From: Pseudarthrobacter sp. W1I19
GTDB taxonomy: Bacteria; Actinomycetota; Actinomycetes; Actinomycetales; Micrococcaceae
Length of the DNA stretch: 64,000 nucleotides
Direction of reading: 5' to 3'
Assembly: GCF_030817835.1 (NCBI RefSeq)
Contig: NZ_JAUSZR010000001.1
Span: 2,170,001-2,234,000 of the forward strand
The position numbers were made by a program, and so were the translations under genes. Below the pieces are notes generated by a model. It saw nothing but the letters and a program-made list of their open reading frames with translations. It did no database searches and was not told where the DNA came from. Of this stretch, positions 8,077 to 16,709 are shown in pieces; position 1 is the stretch's first letter; the number at the start of each line of letters is the position of its first letter.

Positions 8077-8813
8077 GCCTCCCCAGTGACTTCTGGGCCC
8101 CGGTGCTCAGCGCGTTCAGACAGACGGATATCCCCACCATCAGCGTCACGGAGTTGCTGCTGGTTGTATCCATCGCCACTGCGTTGGCCATCCCCCGCCG
8201 GTCCTGGAGGTATGTGGGCCTGCTCTCTACCGCCACCCACGAACTGGGACACGCCTTTGCCGCTGTAACGAGCGGACAGCGGCTCTCCGGAATCCGGCTC
8301 AGGCTTGACCATTCCGGAACCACCACCACCTACAGCCGGAGCAGGCTCGCCACCGTTTGGTCCTGCTTCTGGGGCTACCCCACGCCTGCAGTGATTGGTG
8401 CCGCCTTCGTTTGGTGTGGTTTCAATGGCTGGGGGCCGGCCGCCGTCGCGGCCAGCGCCGTTGTCCTGGCCGCCACACTGATGTTCCTTCGCAACGCTGC
8501 GGGCTTCCTTATTACCACCGGAGCCATCCTTGGCTGCGCCGCGCTGATTCTCCTGGTTCCGGCAGCATTCGTGGGCCACGTCGCCGTCATCCTGGGCCTG
8601 GTACTCCTGATTGGTGCGGTGCGGGACCTTGGCAGACTCACGCATGTCCACCTGCGCAGGAGGGACAGGCTTGCCACGTCCGACGCCTATTTGCTGTACC
8701 GGGCAACGGCAGTGCCTTCCGGCATATGGATCCTCATGTTTCTGGTCCTTGTAGCCGCATCCTGGCTGGCAGCCTGGCAGCCAATCTCAGCAATCCTGCC
8801 GCCGGGCGCATAG
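8073..8813 (+). CDS. M50-like membrane metalloprotease (M50B family)
   Basis: A 246-residue polytopic membrane protein. The zinc motif HELGH (His56-His60) is embedded after the first hydrophobic segment and followed by GYPTPAVIGAAF and several membrane segments, as in the actinobacterial M50B-like proteins. The second Asp of classical site-2 proteases is not obvious, so activity is likely but unproven. The GTG has no ribosome site of its own; a short leader frame overlaps it by GTGA. The TAG stop forms the first half of the -10 box of the next gene. Confidence 0.82.
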   Translation: MSLPSDFWAPVLSAFRQTDIPTISVTELLLVVSIATALAIPRRSWRYVGLLSTATHELGHAFAAVTSGQRLSGIRLRLDHSGTTTTYSRSRLATVWSCFWGYPTPAVIGAAFVWCGFNGWGPAAVAASAVVLAATLMFLRNAAGFLITTGAILGCAALILLVPAAFVGHVAVILGLVLLIGAVRDLGRLTHVHLRRRDRLATSDAYLLYRATAVPSGIWILMFLVLVAASWLAAWQPISAILPPGA

Positions 8814-8816
8814 GCT
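8811..8816 (+). promoter_or_regulatory. -10 hexamer TAGGCT overlapping a stop codon
   Basis: The TAG of the upstream gene is also the start of TAGGCT, which ends six bases before the ATG at 8823. The predicted transcription start is the A of the ATG. Confidence 0.5.
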
Positions 8817-8822
8817 GGATTT

Positions 8823-9914
8823 ATGAGCCAGGAAACGGAAAGCGCCCGGCAGCGGGCAGGCGGCAAACCCGCTGATTACAGCACGCGCGGCTCCTACGTC
8901 ACGGGCGGAGCCGAGTTCAACCGAGACACCAACTACATCGAGGACCGCATCACCGCGGACGGCAGGACGGGACCTAACGGGGAACCTGGCTGGCCGGTTG
9001 AGGCTGGACGGTACCGCCTCATCGCCGCGAGGGCCTGCCCCTGGGCCAACAGAACCGTGATTGTCCGCAGGCTCCTGGGACTGGAGGATGCCATCTCCCT
9101 CGGCCAGCCCGGCCCTACGCACGATGCCCGGTCCTGGACCTTTGACCTTGACCCCGGCGGAGTGGACCCTGTCCTGGGCATCACACGCCTGCAGGAGGCC
9201 TTTTTCAAGCGGTTCCCGGGCTACCCGCGAGGTATCACTGTCCCGGCGATCGTCGACGTGGCCACCGGTGAAGTGGTGACCAACAACTTCCCGCAGATCA
9301 CGCTGGACTTTTCCACGGAATGGACCAGGTTCCACCGTCCCGGCGCACCTCTGCTGTACCCCGAGCACCTTCGGGACGAGATCGACGAGGTCAATAAGCG
9401 CGTGTTTACCGAGGTCAACAACGGCGTCTACCGCTGCGGCTTCGCCGGTTCCCAGCAAGCATATGACTCTGCCTATGAACGGCTCTGGGCCGCGATGGAC
9501 TGGCTGGAGGACCGCCTGTCCGGCCAGCGCTACCTGGTGGGCGACACCATCACCGAAGCGGACGTGCGGCTGTTCACCACCCTGGCCCGCTTCGACGCCG
9601 TTTACCACGGCCACTTCAAGTGCAACCGTCAAAAACTCAGTGAGATGCCCGCATTGTGGGGATACGCCCGGGACCTTTTCCAGACGCCGGGATTTGGGGA
9701 CACCATCGACTTCGTGCAGATCAAGCAGCACTACTACATCGTGCACGAGGACATCAATCCCACCGGGATCGTTCCCGCCGGTCCTGCCCTTGGCGGCTGG
9801 CTTGAGCCCCACGGCCGCGAGGCCCTGGGCGGCAGGCCCTTTGGTGACGGAACACCGCCTGGCCCGGTGAAACCGGGTGAAGAAGTTGCACCGGGGCACG
9901 GCGCGACGCTGTAA
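8823..9914 (+). CDS. Xi-class glutathione S-transferase-like protein (thiol-dependent quinone reductase)
   Basis: A 363-residue thioredoxin-fold reductase of the glutathionyl-hydroquinone reductase (xi GST) family. The nucleophile is Cys72 in ACPWANRTVIVRR, and the family motif VPAIVDVATGEVVTNNF follows. The C-terminal helical domain has the characteristic NNGVYRCGFAGSQQAYD and ITEADVRLFTTLARFD. Actinobacteria make mycothiol rather than glutathione, so the natural thiol donor is probably mycothiol. The mature enzyme removes thiols from quinol adducts. A -10 box but no ribosome site precedes the ATG. Confidence 0.9.
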   Translation: MSQETESARQRAGGKPADYSTRGSYVTGGAEFNRDTNYIEDRITADGRTGPNGEPGWPVEAGRYRLIAARACPWANRTVIVRRLLGLEDAISLGQPGPTHDARSWTFDLDPGGVDPVLGITRLQEAFFKRFPGYPRGITVPAIVDVATGEVVTNNFPQITLDFSTEWTRFHRPGAPLLYPEHLRDEIDEVNKRVFTEVNNGVYRCGFAGSQQAYDSAYERLWAAMDWLEDRLSGQRYLVGDTITEADVRLFTTLARFDAVYHGHFKCNRQKLSEMPALWGYARDLFQTPGFGDTIDFVQIKQHYYIVHEDINPTGIVPAGPALGGWLEPHGREALGGRPFGDGTPPGPVKPGEEVAPGHGATL

Positions 9915-9933
9915 GGGAAAGCGCTTGCTCGCC

Positions 9934-9939
9934 TAGACT
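9934..9939 (+). promoter_or_regulatory. -10 hexamer TAGACT of a probable leaderless gene
   Basis: TAGACT ends six bases before the ATG at 9946, putting the transcription start on the A. No Shine-Dalgarno sequence is present. Confidence 0.5.
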
Positions 9940-9945
9940 GGTCGG

Positions 9946-11055
9946 ATGCAAACTTCTCATGGTTTTGTAGCGCCCGGTTTCGAAAATGTCCTGGAGCTGT
10001 TCGAATCGTTCCTGGCCGAGGACTCGAATTACAGTGCACAGGTGGCCGCGTACCGGAACGGCTCGCAGGTGCTACAGCTGGCGGGCGGCCCGGATATGGA
10101 CCAGCAAACCATCACGGGCGCCTACTCCTGCTCCAAGGGAGTGGCGGCCATGGTGATCGCACTCCTGGTCCAGGACGGCCTCCTGGACCTCGACGCTCCC
10201 GTGACCAAGTACTGGCCTGAGTTTGGAGTGCACGGCAAGGACCGGCTCCTGGTGCGGCAGGCGTTGTCCCACCAGGCCGGCCTGGTGGGTGTGGAGGGCG
10301 GGTTCGCCCTGGATGAGTTCACCACTGCCGATGCTGCTGCCCGGCTGGCGGCGGCGCGTCCCTCCTGGCAGCCCGGCCGGCAATTCGGCTATCACGCCCT
10401 GACCATCGGGATCATCATGGAGGAACTGTGCCGCCGGACTGCCGGAGAATCCCTGCAAGGCATCTATGAACGGCGGATCCGGACACCGCTGGGCATCGAT
10501 TTCTTCCTTGGCCTGCCCGCTGAGCTGGAGCCCCGGTACCGGGACGTCCTCTATACCGCCGATGCCGAAGGGCCATGGGTGGATCCACTCAGCCTGGAAG
10601 GCTTGAACAGCAACGCGCCGGTCAGCACCATCATGGAACTGCCCAATATCCGCAGCGTCCGGAGTGCAGGCATGGCTGCGGCCGGCGGGGTGGGCTCGGC
10701 GGAGGGGCTGGCCCGGCTTTACGCTGCGGCCACCACCGGAATTGACGGCACCGGGGCTTTCCTCACTCCTCAAACGCTGGACGTGATGTCCCAGGAGCAG
10801 GTGTGGGGCCTGGACCGCTCATCGGGTCTGGACAACGCCTTCGCCGTGGTGTTTATGAAACCGCATCCGTCCCGGGACTTCGGCAGCCACCGCGCCTTTG
10901 GCCACGAGGGTGCCAACGCCGCGCTCGGGTTCGCCGACCCCGCCTACGGCCTCGGTTTCGGCTACGTTCCCCGCCGTGCGGAGGACGGGCGGACGCCCGG
11001 AAAGGCGCACCAGCTGGCAGCTGCCGTACGCCGTTCGGCTGCTGTTTCCTCCTGA
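9946..11055 (+). CDS. Serine hydrolase, class C beta-lactamase/EstB type
   Basis: A 369-residue member of the beta-lactamase-related family (PF00144). The catalytic SxxK is SCSK (Ser61, Lys64), the Tyr motif is FGYHALTIG and the third box is HEGANAA near residue 324. There is no signal peptide, so it is more likely a cytosolic esterase or amidase than an antibiotic-hydrolysing enzyme. Many Arthrobacter homologues act on short esters or 6-aminohexanoate dimers; the sequence alone does not say which. It stands alone between forward genes. Confidence 0.9.
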   Translation: MQTSHGFVAPGFENVLELFESFLAEDSNYSAQVAAYRNGSQVLQLAGGPDMDQQTITGAYSCSKGVAAMVIALLVQDGLLDLDAPVTKYWPEFGVHGKDRLLVRQALSHQAGLVGVEGGFALDEFTTADAAARLAAARPSWQPGRQFGYHALTIGIIMEELCRRTAGESLQGIYERRIRTPLGIDFFLGLPAELEPRYRDVLYTADAEGPWVDPLSLEGLNSNAPVSTIMELPNIRSVRSAGMAAAGGVGSAEGLARLYAAATTGIDGTGAFLTPQTLDVMSQEQVWGLDRSSGLDNAFAVVFMKPHPSRDFGSHRAFGHEGANAALGFADPAYGLGFGYVPRRAEDGRTPGKAHQLAAAVRRSAAVSS

Positions 11056-11135
11056 ACGGGTGGCTCCGGCCGGTTTGGCTGCGGCCCTGACCTGCGCCTT
11101 TGTGGTTGCGGACAAGGCGCCCTAGTGTGGGGCGG

Positions 11136-12269
11136 ATGGTCAAATCTCAAGCACGACCGGCAATCCGGTGGGCCGGGGGGACCCGATTATTAAGGCAGGC
11201 GGTGGACGGACTGTCCGGCGCCTTCGCCGCGCAGCGCCTGCAGTTGGCAGCGAAAGCGGCATTGGCCGCCGGGCTGGCGTTCCTCATTGCCCCGCTGATG
11301 CCGGGCAGCGCGTCCCACTATGCCTACTACGCGCCCCTGGGAGCCTTGGTGGCCATGTACCACAACGTGGCGGGTTCGGTCCGGCAGGGCGTGCAGGCCC
11401 TCACCGGATTGGCCGTGGGCATCGGCCTCGCCGTGGTCCTGGTGAACATCGCGGACCCGTCACCATTGACTGTGGCCATTTTTATGGGGATAGGGGTGCT
11501 GCTGGGCGGCTTGCCGGGCCTCGGTTCGGGCAGTGATTGGATTCCGACGGCGGCCCTGCTGGTCCTGCTGGTGGGCGGAAGCAATGCCGACGACTTTTCC
11601 TTCGGCTACCTGGTGCAGATGGGCGCCGGCGTCGCAGTGGGGATTGCCGTCAACTTCCTGGTCTTTCCCCCGCTCCACCTCAAAGCTGCAGCGGCCAGCC
11701 TGGACGACCTCCGTCTCGCGCTGGGCCGGCAGATGACGGATATGGGCACCGCGCTCAAGGAAGAGTGGCCGCCCGAGCACGAGGAATGGTCCCGCCGTTC
11801 CGACGAGCTGGCATCGGCCACGCGCTCGGTCCGGCATCTCGTCAAGGAGGCTGACGCCAGCCGAAGGGCGAACCCGCGGCGCAAGCTCCACCCCCGTGAC
11901 ATCGACCGTGACTATCGCAACCTTCGCCAACTGGAAAGGGTCTCGTTCCACGTCCAGGACATGACGGACGTACTGTCCGACGTGATCTGGGAAAGCGATG
12001 TGCCATATACCGTCCCATTGGAGGACAACACTCCGCTGGCGAACGCCATCATTGCTACCGGGGAGCTGCTGTGTTCCTTCAGCAACGAAGATGAGGACCG
12101 GCAGGCGGAGCGTTTCACGGCCGCCAAGTCGGCGGTGGAAGCATGCATGGCAACCACCGCCGCCAGGGAGCTGGACCAGGGCGCCGTGCCTGCGTCCGAA
12201 TCGATCCTCCTCAGCCTGCACCGGATCCTGCGTTCCGTCCCCCCGGGAACTGAGGCTCCGGCGTCGTAA
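11136..12269 (+). CDS. FUSC/aromatic acid exporter-like membrane protein
   Basis: A 377-residue protein with an N-terminal block of hydrophobic segments (about residues 35-190) in the FUSC pattern, including YYAPLGALVAMYHNV and GSGSDWIPTAALLVLLVGG, followed by a long cytosolic helical domain. Proteins of this family (AaeB/YccS-like half-size) are predicted exporters of aromatic acids or similar anions. The ATG is preceded by TAGTGT seven bases upstream and has no ribosome site. It faces the fatty-acid module tail to tail with nine bases between stops. Confidence 0.8.
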   Translation: MVKSQARPAIRWAGGTRLLRQAVDGLSGAFAAQRLQLAAKAALAAGLAFLIAPLMPGSASHYAYYAPLGALVAMYHNVAGSVRQGVQALTGLAVGIGLAVVLVNIADPSPLTVAIFMGIGVLLGGLPGLGSGSDWIPTAALLVLLVGGSNADDFSFGYLVQMGAGVAVGIAVNFLVFPPLHLKAAAASLDDLRLALGRQMTDMGTALKEEWPPEHEEWSRRSDELASATRSVRHLVKEADASRRANPRRKLHPRDIDRDYRNLRQLERVSFHVQDMTDVLSDVIWESDVPYTVPLEDNTPLANAIIATGELLCSFSNEDEDRQAERFTAAKSAVEACMATTAARELDQGAVPASESILLSLHRILRSVPPGTEAPAS

Positions 12270-12278
12270 GACTACGGA

Positions 12279-13190
12279 CTAGAGCATGGCAACGGAGCCG
12301 CTGAAATGCCGGCGGCCCGACCGGGGGTTCCAGGCGGTGAAGTCGGAACGCTCCCATGTTCCGGCACTTCCTTGAAGGGAGCTGATATCCAGGGCGACCC
12401 GGCAGGGAAGGAACACCGGCGCCTCAAAGTCCACCTCCCAGGTAAAGGAATCCCCGCGGACGGCACCGACGTCGGCGAGGGCCCGGGAAGCCAGGTACAT
12501 ACCATGGGCCATGGAGCGGCGCATCCCCAGAGCCTTCGCCGAGAGCACGCTGAGGTGGATGGGGTTGAAGTCGCCGGACACGGCTGCGTACGCCCTGCCG
12601 GTATCAACCCCCAGCTGCCACAGTGCTGTGGGATCGGGTGCCTTGAAGTCAGCACGCGCCGGCACCGGCGAGGGTTTGTCGATTCCGGGCAGGAAGACCC
12701 CCTTGGCGAGATAGGTCGAAACACCGCGCCAGCAGATGTCCGGGGACCCTGTCCGGCGCACTTCGCTGACCACATCCACCTGCGTGCCGGCACGGTGCCC
12801 GCGCAGGTTCTCCACATGGGCAGTGATGTCCAGTAAGTCCGTGAAAAGCAGCGGAGAGCGTTGTTCCACACTGTTCCGGAGGTGGATCATGCCCAGCAGC
12901 GGAAGCGGAAAGTCGTCCCTGTTCATCACGCTTATGGCGAGGGGGAACGAGAGGGCGTGGATAAAGCCGGCCGGCAGGACGTCGCTGGCGGATTCGCCAA
13001 CGAGGTGCTGGTAGGCAGTGAGGTTGCCGACATCCACGCTCGCCCCGCGGACCTCGTGGCTTTCGGCCGGCAGGTCAGAGCCGTCATGGGTCCCGAGCAG
13101 CCGCCGCCGCGCAGCCTGGGCTGCGGCGTTGACGTACAGCTTCGACAGCGATGGCATCTCACCGAGGATGACCGGCTGCGGGGGCGTCAT
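12279..13190 (-). CDS. MaoC-family (3R)-hydroxyacyl-thioester dehydratase, HtdX-like
   Basis: A 303-residue double-hotdog protein. The C-terminal half has the hydratase 2 motif SGDFNPIHLS with Asp and His, followed by AKALGMRRSMAHGMYLASRAL; the N-terminal half is a degenerate hotdog. The enzyme would interconvert (3R)-hydroxyacyl and enoyl thioesters. Its ATG overlaps the TGA of the FabG4-like reductase. The order MaoC, FabG4, FadA2 is that of Rv0241c to Rv0243 in Mycobacterium tuberculosis, although strand details there differ, so this is a conserved lipid module rather than a chance grouping. Confidence 0.9.
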   Translation of the reverse strand: MTPPQPVILGEMPSLSKLYVNAAAQAARRRLLGTHDGSDLPAESHEVRGASVDVGNLTAYQHLVGESASDVLPAGFIHALSFPLAISVMNRDDFPLPLLGMIHLRNSVEQRSPLLFTDLLDITAHVENLRGHRAGTQVDVVSEVRRTGSPDICWRGVSTYLAKGVFLPGIDKPSPVPARADFKAPDPTALWQLGVDTGRAYAAVSGDFNPIHLSVLSAKALGMRRSMAHGMYLASRALADVGAVRGDSFTWEVDFEAPVFLPCRVALDISSLQGSAGTWERSDFTAWNPRSGRRHFSGSVAML

Positions 13191-14527
13191 GCCCCCACCA
13201 GGTTTTGTCCGCAGACCCGAAGGACCTCGCCGTTGATGCCGCCGGCGGCGTTACTGGCGAGGAACGCGATGGTCTCCGCGACATCGGTTGGCTGCCCACC
13301 CTGCTGCAGGGAGTTCAGGCGGCGGCCCATCTCCCGCAGGGCGAAGGGAATCCGGGCCGTCATTTCCGTTTCAATGAAGCCCGGAGCCACGGCGTTGATG
13401 GTGCCCCCGTAGGCGGCGATCAGTGGCGCGGTTGCCCTGACCATTCCCATCACGCCTCCCTTGGAGGCCGCGTAGTTTGTTTGGCCGCGGTTGCCGGCAA
13501 TGCCGCTCGTGGACGCCACGGAGACTATCCGGGGTGACGAGCGGAAGTTTCCTGATGCGAGCAGAGCCTCGTTGATCCGGAGCTGCGCGGCGATATTGAC
13601 CTCGATCACTGACCTCCAGCGGGATTCGTCCATGTTGGCAAGGAGCTTGTCCCTGGTGATGCCCGCATTATGGACCATGATGTCGAGGCGCCCGTGCCGC
13701 TGCGCGGCGTGCTCCAGGATCCGCTGCCCGGCGTCGTCCCTGCTGATGTCCAGCTGGAGGGCGGTGCCCTTGACCTCGTTGGCCACCTCCGCAAGATGGT
13801 CGCCGGCTGCAGGGATGTCCACCAGTACCAACGTGGCCCCATCGCGGTGCAGGGTCCTGGCGATGGCTGCACCGATGCCCCGGGCTGCTCCGGTGACGAC
13901 GGCGATCCTTCCTTCCAGCGGCTTCTCAATGTTGCGGGGCGGTTCTCCCGCCGTGGTGGATACCTTGAGGAATTGTCCATCCACAAAGGCGGACCGGCCC
14001 GAGAGGAAGAACCTTAGTGCCGCCAGCGTACTGGGGCTTGTTGTCTCCACCTCCGGCGCCAGGAGCAGGCCATTGCCGGTGGCGCCGGCGCGCAGTTCCT
14101 TCGCAAGGGAGCGCAGAAACCCGTCCACCCCCTGCCGTGCGGCGGCCTGGGCTGGTGTGGCTGCGTCCGACGCCGGCCGGGATATTGTGATGGCCCTCCC
14201 TCCGGGGCCAAGGTCCCGGAGGGAGGCGGCGACGGCAAGGATGGGTTTTCCGAGGTCTTCGGGGCGTGCCACTTCGTCCAGGACCAGGAGGATGGCCCCG
14301 AGCTTTTCCCGCGGAACCGCGTGCCTCCTGACGTCGAGGTCCCACGCCAGCAGTTCGGCGGCCAGTTTGTCGGCGCCGGGGGTGTCCCCCTGGACCAGGA
14401 TTGGCCCGGTGATCAGCGGTTGCCCGGGCTGGTACCGGCGCAGGACGGCGGGCTGGGGCAGCCCCAGCTTCCTGGCAACGTTCCGGCCCAGGCCCTGGTT
14501 TACGAGTTGCGCATACGTGTCAGTCAT
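13187..14527 (-). CDS. FabG4-type high-molecular-weight 3-oxoacyl reductase
   Basis: A 446-residue protein of two Rossmann-like parts: an N-terminal flavodoxin-like domain without a usable cofactor motif (residues 1-205) and a complete short-chain reductase (from about 208), with VVTGAARGIG, HNAGITRD, Ser-Tyr-Lys in VSVASTSG ... NYAASKGG, and the C-terminal GGINGEVLRVCG. This architecture is that of mycobacterial FabG4 (Rv0242c), an NADH-dependent beta-ketoacyl-CoA/ACP reductase. It overlaps the dehydratase gene downstream and is ten bases from the thiolase upstream. Together they can run three reactions of beta-oxidation or its reversal. Confidence 0.92.
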   Translation of the reverse strand: MTDTYAQLVNQGLGRNVARKLGLPQPAVLRRYQPGQPLITGPILVQGDTPGADKLAAELLAWDLDVRRHAVPREKLGAILLVLDEVARPEDLGKPILAVAASLRDLGPGGRAITISRPASDAATPAQAAARQGVDGFLRSLAKELRAGATGNGLLLAPEVETTSPSTLAALRFFLSGRSAFVDGQFLKVSTTAGEPPRNIEKPLEGRIAVVTGAARGIGAAIARTLHRDGATLVLVDIPAAGDHLAEVANEVKGTALQLDISRDDAGQRILEHAAQRHGRLDIMVHNAGITRDKLLANMDESRWRSVIEVNIAAQLRINEALLASGNFRSSPRIVSVASTSGIAGNRGQTNYAASKGGVMGMVRATAPLIAAYGGTINAVAPGFIETEMTARIPFALREMGRRLNSLQQGGQPTDVAETIAFLASNAAGGINGEVLRVCGQNLVGA

Positions 14528-14536
14528 CCAGTGCCC

Positions 14537-15898
14537 CTACAGTGATTCGAGAATTGCGGCAACACCCAGTCCACCGGCAGCGCATACCGAGACCAGGCCC
14601 CGGACGGGGCGGCCCTCGGCACTGGCCTTGGCGTGGAGCGTCTTGGCAAGGGAGGCGACAATCCTGCCGCCTGTCGCGGCGAACGGATGGCCGGCGGCGA
14701 GCGAGGAACCGTTGACGTTCAACCGTGACCGGTCAATTTTGCCGAAAGCGCCGTCCAGGCCCAGCCGGGTACGCCCGAATTCCTCGTCCTCCCATGCCGC
14801 GAGCATGCTGAGGACGGTGGAGGCGAAAGCTTCGTGGATCTCGAAAAAGTCGATGTCCGCCAGGGTAAGTCCCTGCCGGGCGAGCAGCCTCGGTACGGCG
14901 AATACCGGGGCCATCAGCAGGCCGTCCTTGCCGTGGACAAAATCCACGGCGGCCGCTTCGGCGTCCACGACCGCGGCAAGCTTGGGCAGGTCCCGGGCGT
15001 CAGCCCACTCCTCGGAGGCCAGCAGCACGGTGGAGGCACCATCGGTCAGCGGAGTGGAGTTGCCTGCTGTCATCGTCGCGTCGGCGCCGAGGTTCTTCCC
15101 GAAGACCGGCTTCAGGCCGGCGAGCTTGTCCAGCGAGGTGTCAGGACGGAGGTTTCCGTCGCGGGTCAGGCCCCGGTAAGGGGTGATGAGGTCATCGAAG
15201 AACCCGGCATCGTAAGCCGATCCGAGGTTCCGGTGGCTGTCGAGTGCCAGTTCGTCCTGGGCCTCACGGGAGACCTTCCACTGCGAGGTGGTGAGCGCCT
15301 GGTGCTCCCCCATGGAAAGACCTGTCCGGGGCTCGGAGGTGCCGGGGGCCAGCGGGGCGAGGTCCTTGGGCCTCAGCCGGCTGAGGATCTGAAGCCGCTG
15401 CGGAATGCTTTTGGCCCGGCTGAGGTCGAGGATGACTTCGCGCAGGCCTTCGCTGACCACCACGGGCGCGTCCGATGCGGAGTCCACTCCGCCCGCGATT
15501 CCCGACTCGATCTGGCCCAGTTTGATCTTGTTGGAGAGGCCCACCACGGTTTCGAGCCCCGTGGCACATGCCTGCTGAAGGTCGTACGCGGGTGTTTCGG
15601 GTGACAAGGCAGAACCCAGGACTGCTTCCCGCGTGAGGTTGAAGTCCCGGGAGTGCTTCAGCACAGCCCCCGCGGCCACTTCTCCGATCCGCTCGTCCTG
15701 CAGCCCAAAGCGTGCAACCAGCCCGTCCAGCGCCGCCGTCAGCATGTCCTGGTTCGAGGACTTGGCGTATGCCCCACCGGCCCGGGCGAACGGGATCCTG
15801 TTGCCGCCAACGATGACTGCCCTGCGGAGCCGTGGGTCGGAGGCTGCGGCGGGAGTGCCGGATTCGGGTCCGGTAGTGGTCTGTCCGTCAATGGACAT
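14537..15898 (-). CDS. Acetyl-CoA C-acyltransferase (FadA2-like thiolase)
   Basis: A 453-residue thiolase with all catalytic elements: nucleophilic Cys in LQQACATGLETV, the HEAFAS box, GHPFAATGGRIVASLAKTL with its His, and the second Cys in VCAAGGLGVAAIL. It cleaves 3-oxoacyl-CoA or condenses acyl-CoA with acetyl-CoA. Length and sequence fit the FadA2 group (Rv0243). GAGGAG precedes the ATG. It is first in the leftward operon and shares a promoter region with the divergent TetR gene, where a long palindrome carries the predicted -10 boxes of both. Confidence 0.93.
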   Translation of the reverse strand: MSIDGQTTTGPESGTPAAASDPRLRRAVIVGGNRIPFARAGGAYAKSSNQDMLTAALDGLVARFGLQDERIGEVAAGAVLKHSRDFNLTREAVLGSALSPETPAYDLQQACATGLETVVGLSNKIKLGQIESGIAGGVDSASDAPVVVSEGLREVILDLSRAKSIPQRLQILSRLRPKDLAPLAPGTSEPRTGLSMGEHQALTTSQWKVSREAQDELALDSHRNLGSAYDAGFFDDLITPYRGLTRDGNLRPDTSLDKLAGLKPVFGKNLGADATMTAGNSTPLTDGASTVLLASEEWADARDLPKLAAVVDAEAAAVDFVHGKDGLLMAPVFAVPRLLARQGLTLADIDFFEIHEAFASTVLSMLAAWEDEEFGRTRLGLDGAFGKIDRSRLNVNGSSLAAGHPFAATGGRIVASLAKTLHAKASAEGRPVRGLVSVCAAGGLGVAAILESL

Positions 15899-15927
15899 GG
15901 GTATCTCCTCGGGTCACGTGCGGTTAC

Positions 15928-15960
15928 CGATACCCAGCGTACCTGATACGCTGGGTATCG
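15928..15960. promoter_or_regulatory. Perfect 14-base palindromic operator, probable TetR site
   Basis: CGATACCCAGCGTA and its exact reverse complement are separated by CCTGA. Each arm contains TACGCT in the right orientation and distance to serve as -10 box: 15947-15952 for tetR (predicted start at its GTG) and 15941-15936 for the thiolase operon. The right arm ends on the first base of the tetR GTG. A bound dimer would block both promoters. Confidence 0.85.
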
Positions 15961-16646
15961 TGAACATCCAGCAAACCGGCTCCTTACCCGTGTCCGCCGC
16001 CGTCGGCGGTGACGGCCGCTCGTCCCGTTGGCAGAGCCACCGGGAGGAACGGCGCCGGGAGCTGATCAAGGCAGCACGCCGGGCCGTGCACGCACTGGGC
16101 AGCGACGCCTCAATGGAGGACATCGCAACGGCCGCCGGTACGTCGAAGTCTGTGTTCTACCGGTATTTCGGTGACAAGGCAGGACTCCAGCAGGCCGTGG
16201 GCGAGGTTGTCCTCAGCCAGATGCAGCGTCGGATCCGGGAGGCCGCGCAGAGCGCAGATACTCCGCGGGAAGGTTTGCTGGCCATGGTCACTGCCTACCT
16301 GCAGATGGCCAGCACCAGTCCCAACGTCTACACCTTTGTGACCCGTCCGGCCGCCGACGCGGACACCGCCCAGGACCCGGGAGCGGGATCTGCCGCCCTG
16401 GGGCACTTTTTTGACTCCGTCGCCGAAATGATTGCCGCACCCATGCGCTCCCATTTGGGTGACGGCAAGGAAGCCGTCATCGGCTACTGGCCCAAAGCCG
16501 CCATCGGTATGGTCCGGAACGCGGGCGAGCAGTGGCTCACCACCCCTGCTTCCCCTGCCAAGCCGGGGCAGGAAGCGATGGCGCGGCAGATCACCGACTG
16601 GCTCTGCGTCGGCATCGCACCGGAGCTGATATCCGCAGGGACATGA
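15960..16646 (+). CDS. TetR-family transcriptional regulator of the fatty-acid module
   Basis: A 228-residue TetR regulator: basic N-terminal arm, helix-turn-helix at about residues 52-75 (MEDIATAAGTSKSVFYRYF), then a helical ligand domain with no recognisable binding residues. The GTG start overlaps the last base of the palindrome that must be its operator. The transcript is probably leaderless or nearly so, from TACGCT seven bases upstream. Position between the thiolase operon and the acyl-CoA oxidase gene suggests it represses both and senses an acyl-CoA or fatty acid. The ligand is inference. Confidence 0.9.
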   Translation: MNIQQTGSLPVSAAVGGDGRSSRWQSHREERRRELIKAARRAVHALGSDASMEDIATAAGTSKSVFYRYFGDKAGLQQAVGEVVLSQMQRRIREAAQSADTPREGLLAMVTAYLQMASTSPNVYTFVTRPAADADTAQDPGAGSAALGHFFDSVAEMIAAPMRSHLGDGKEAVIGYWPKAAIGMVRNAGEQWLTTPASPAKPGQEAMARQITDWLCVGIAPELISAGT

Positions 16647-16709
16647 ACACCCTCTGCAGCGGCAACAATCAGCACCACCACCTCTGTCAGCACCAACGAA
16701 GGACTCGAC

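Noticed and set aside
13491..15179. Long plus-strand open frame of 562 codons
   Set aside because: It is antisense to the FabG4-like and thiolase genes, is full of Ser, Arg and Pro, and has no domain; a shadow of high-GC codon use.
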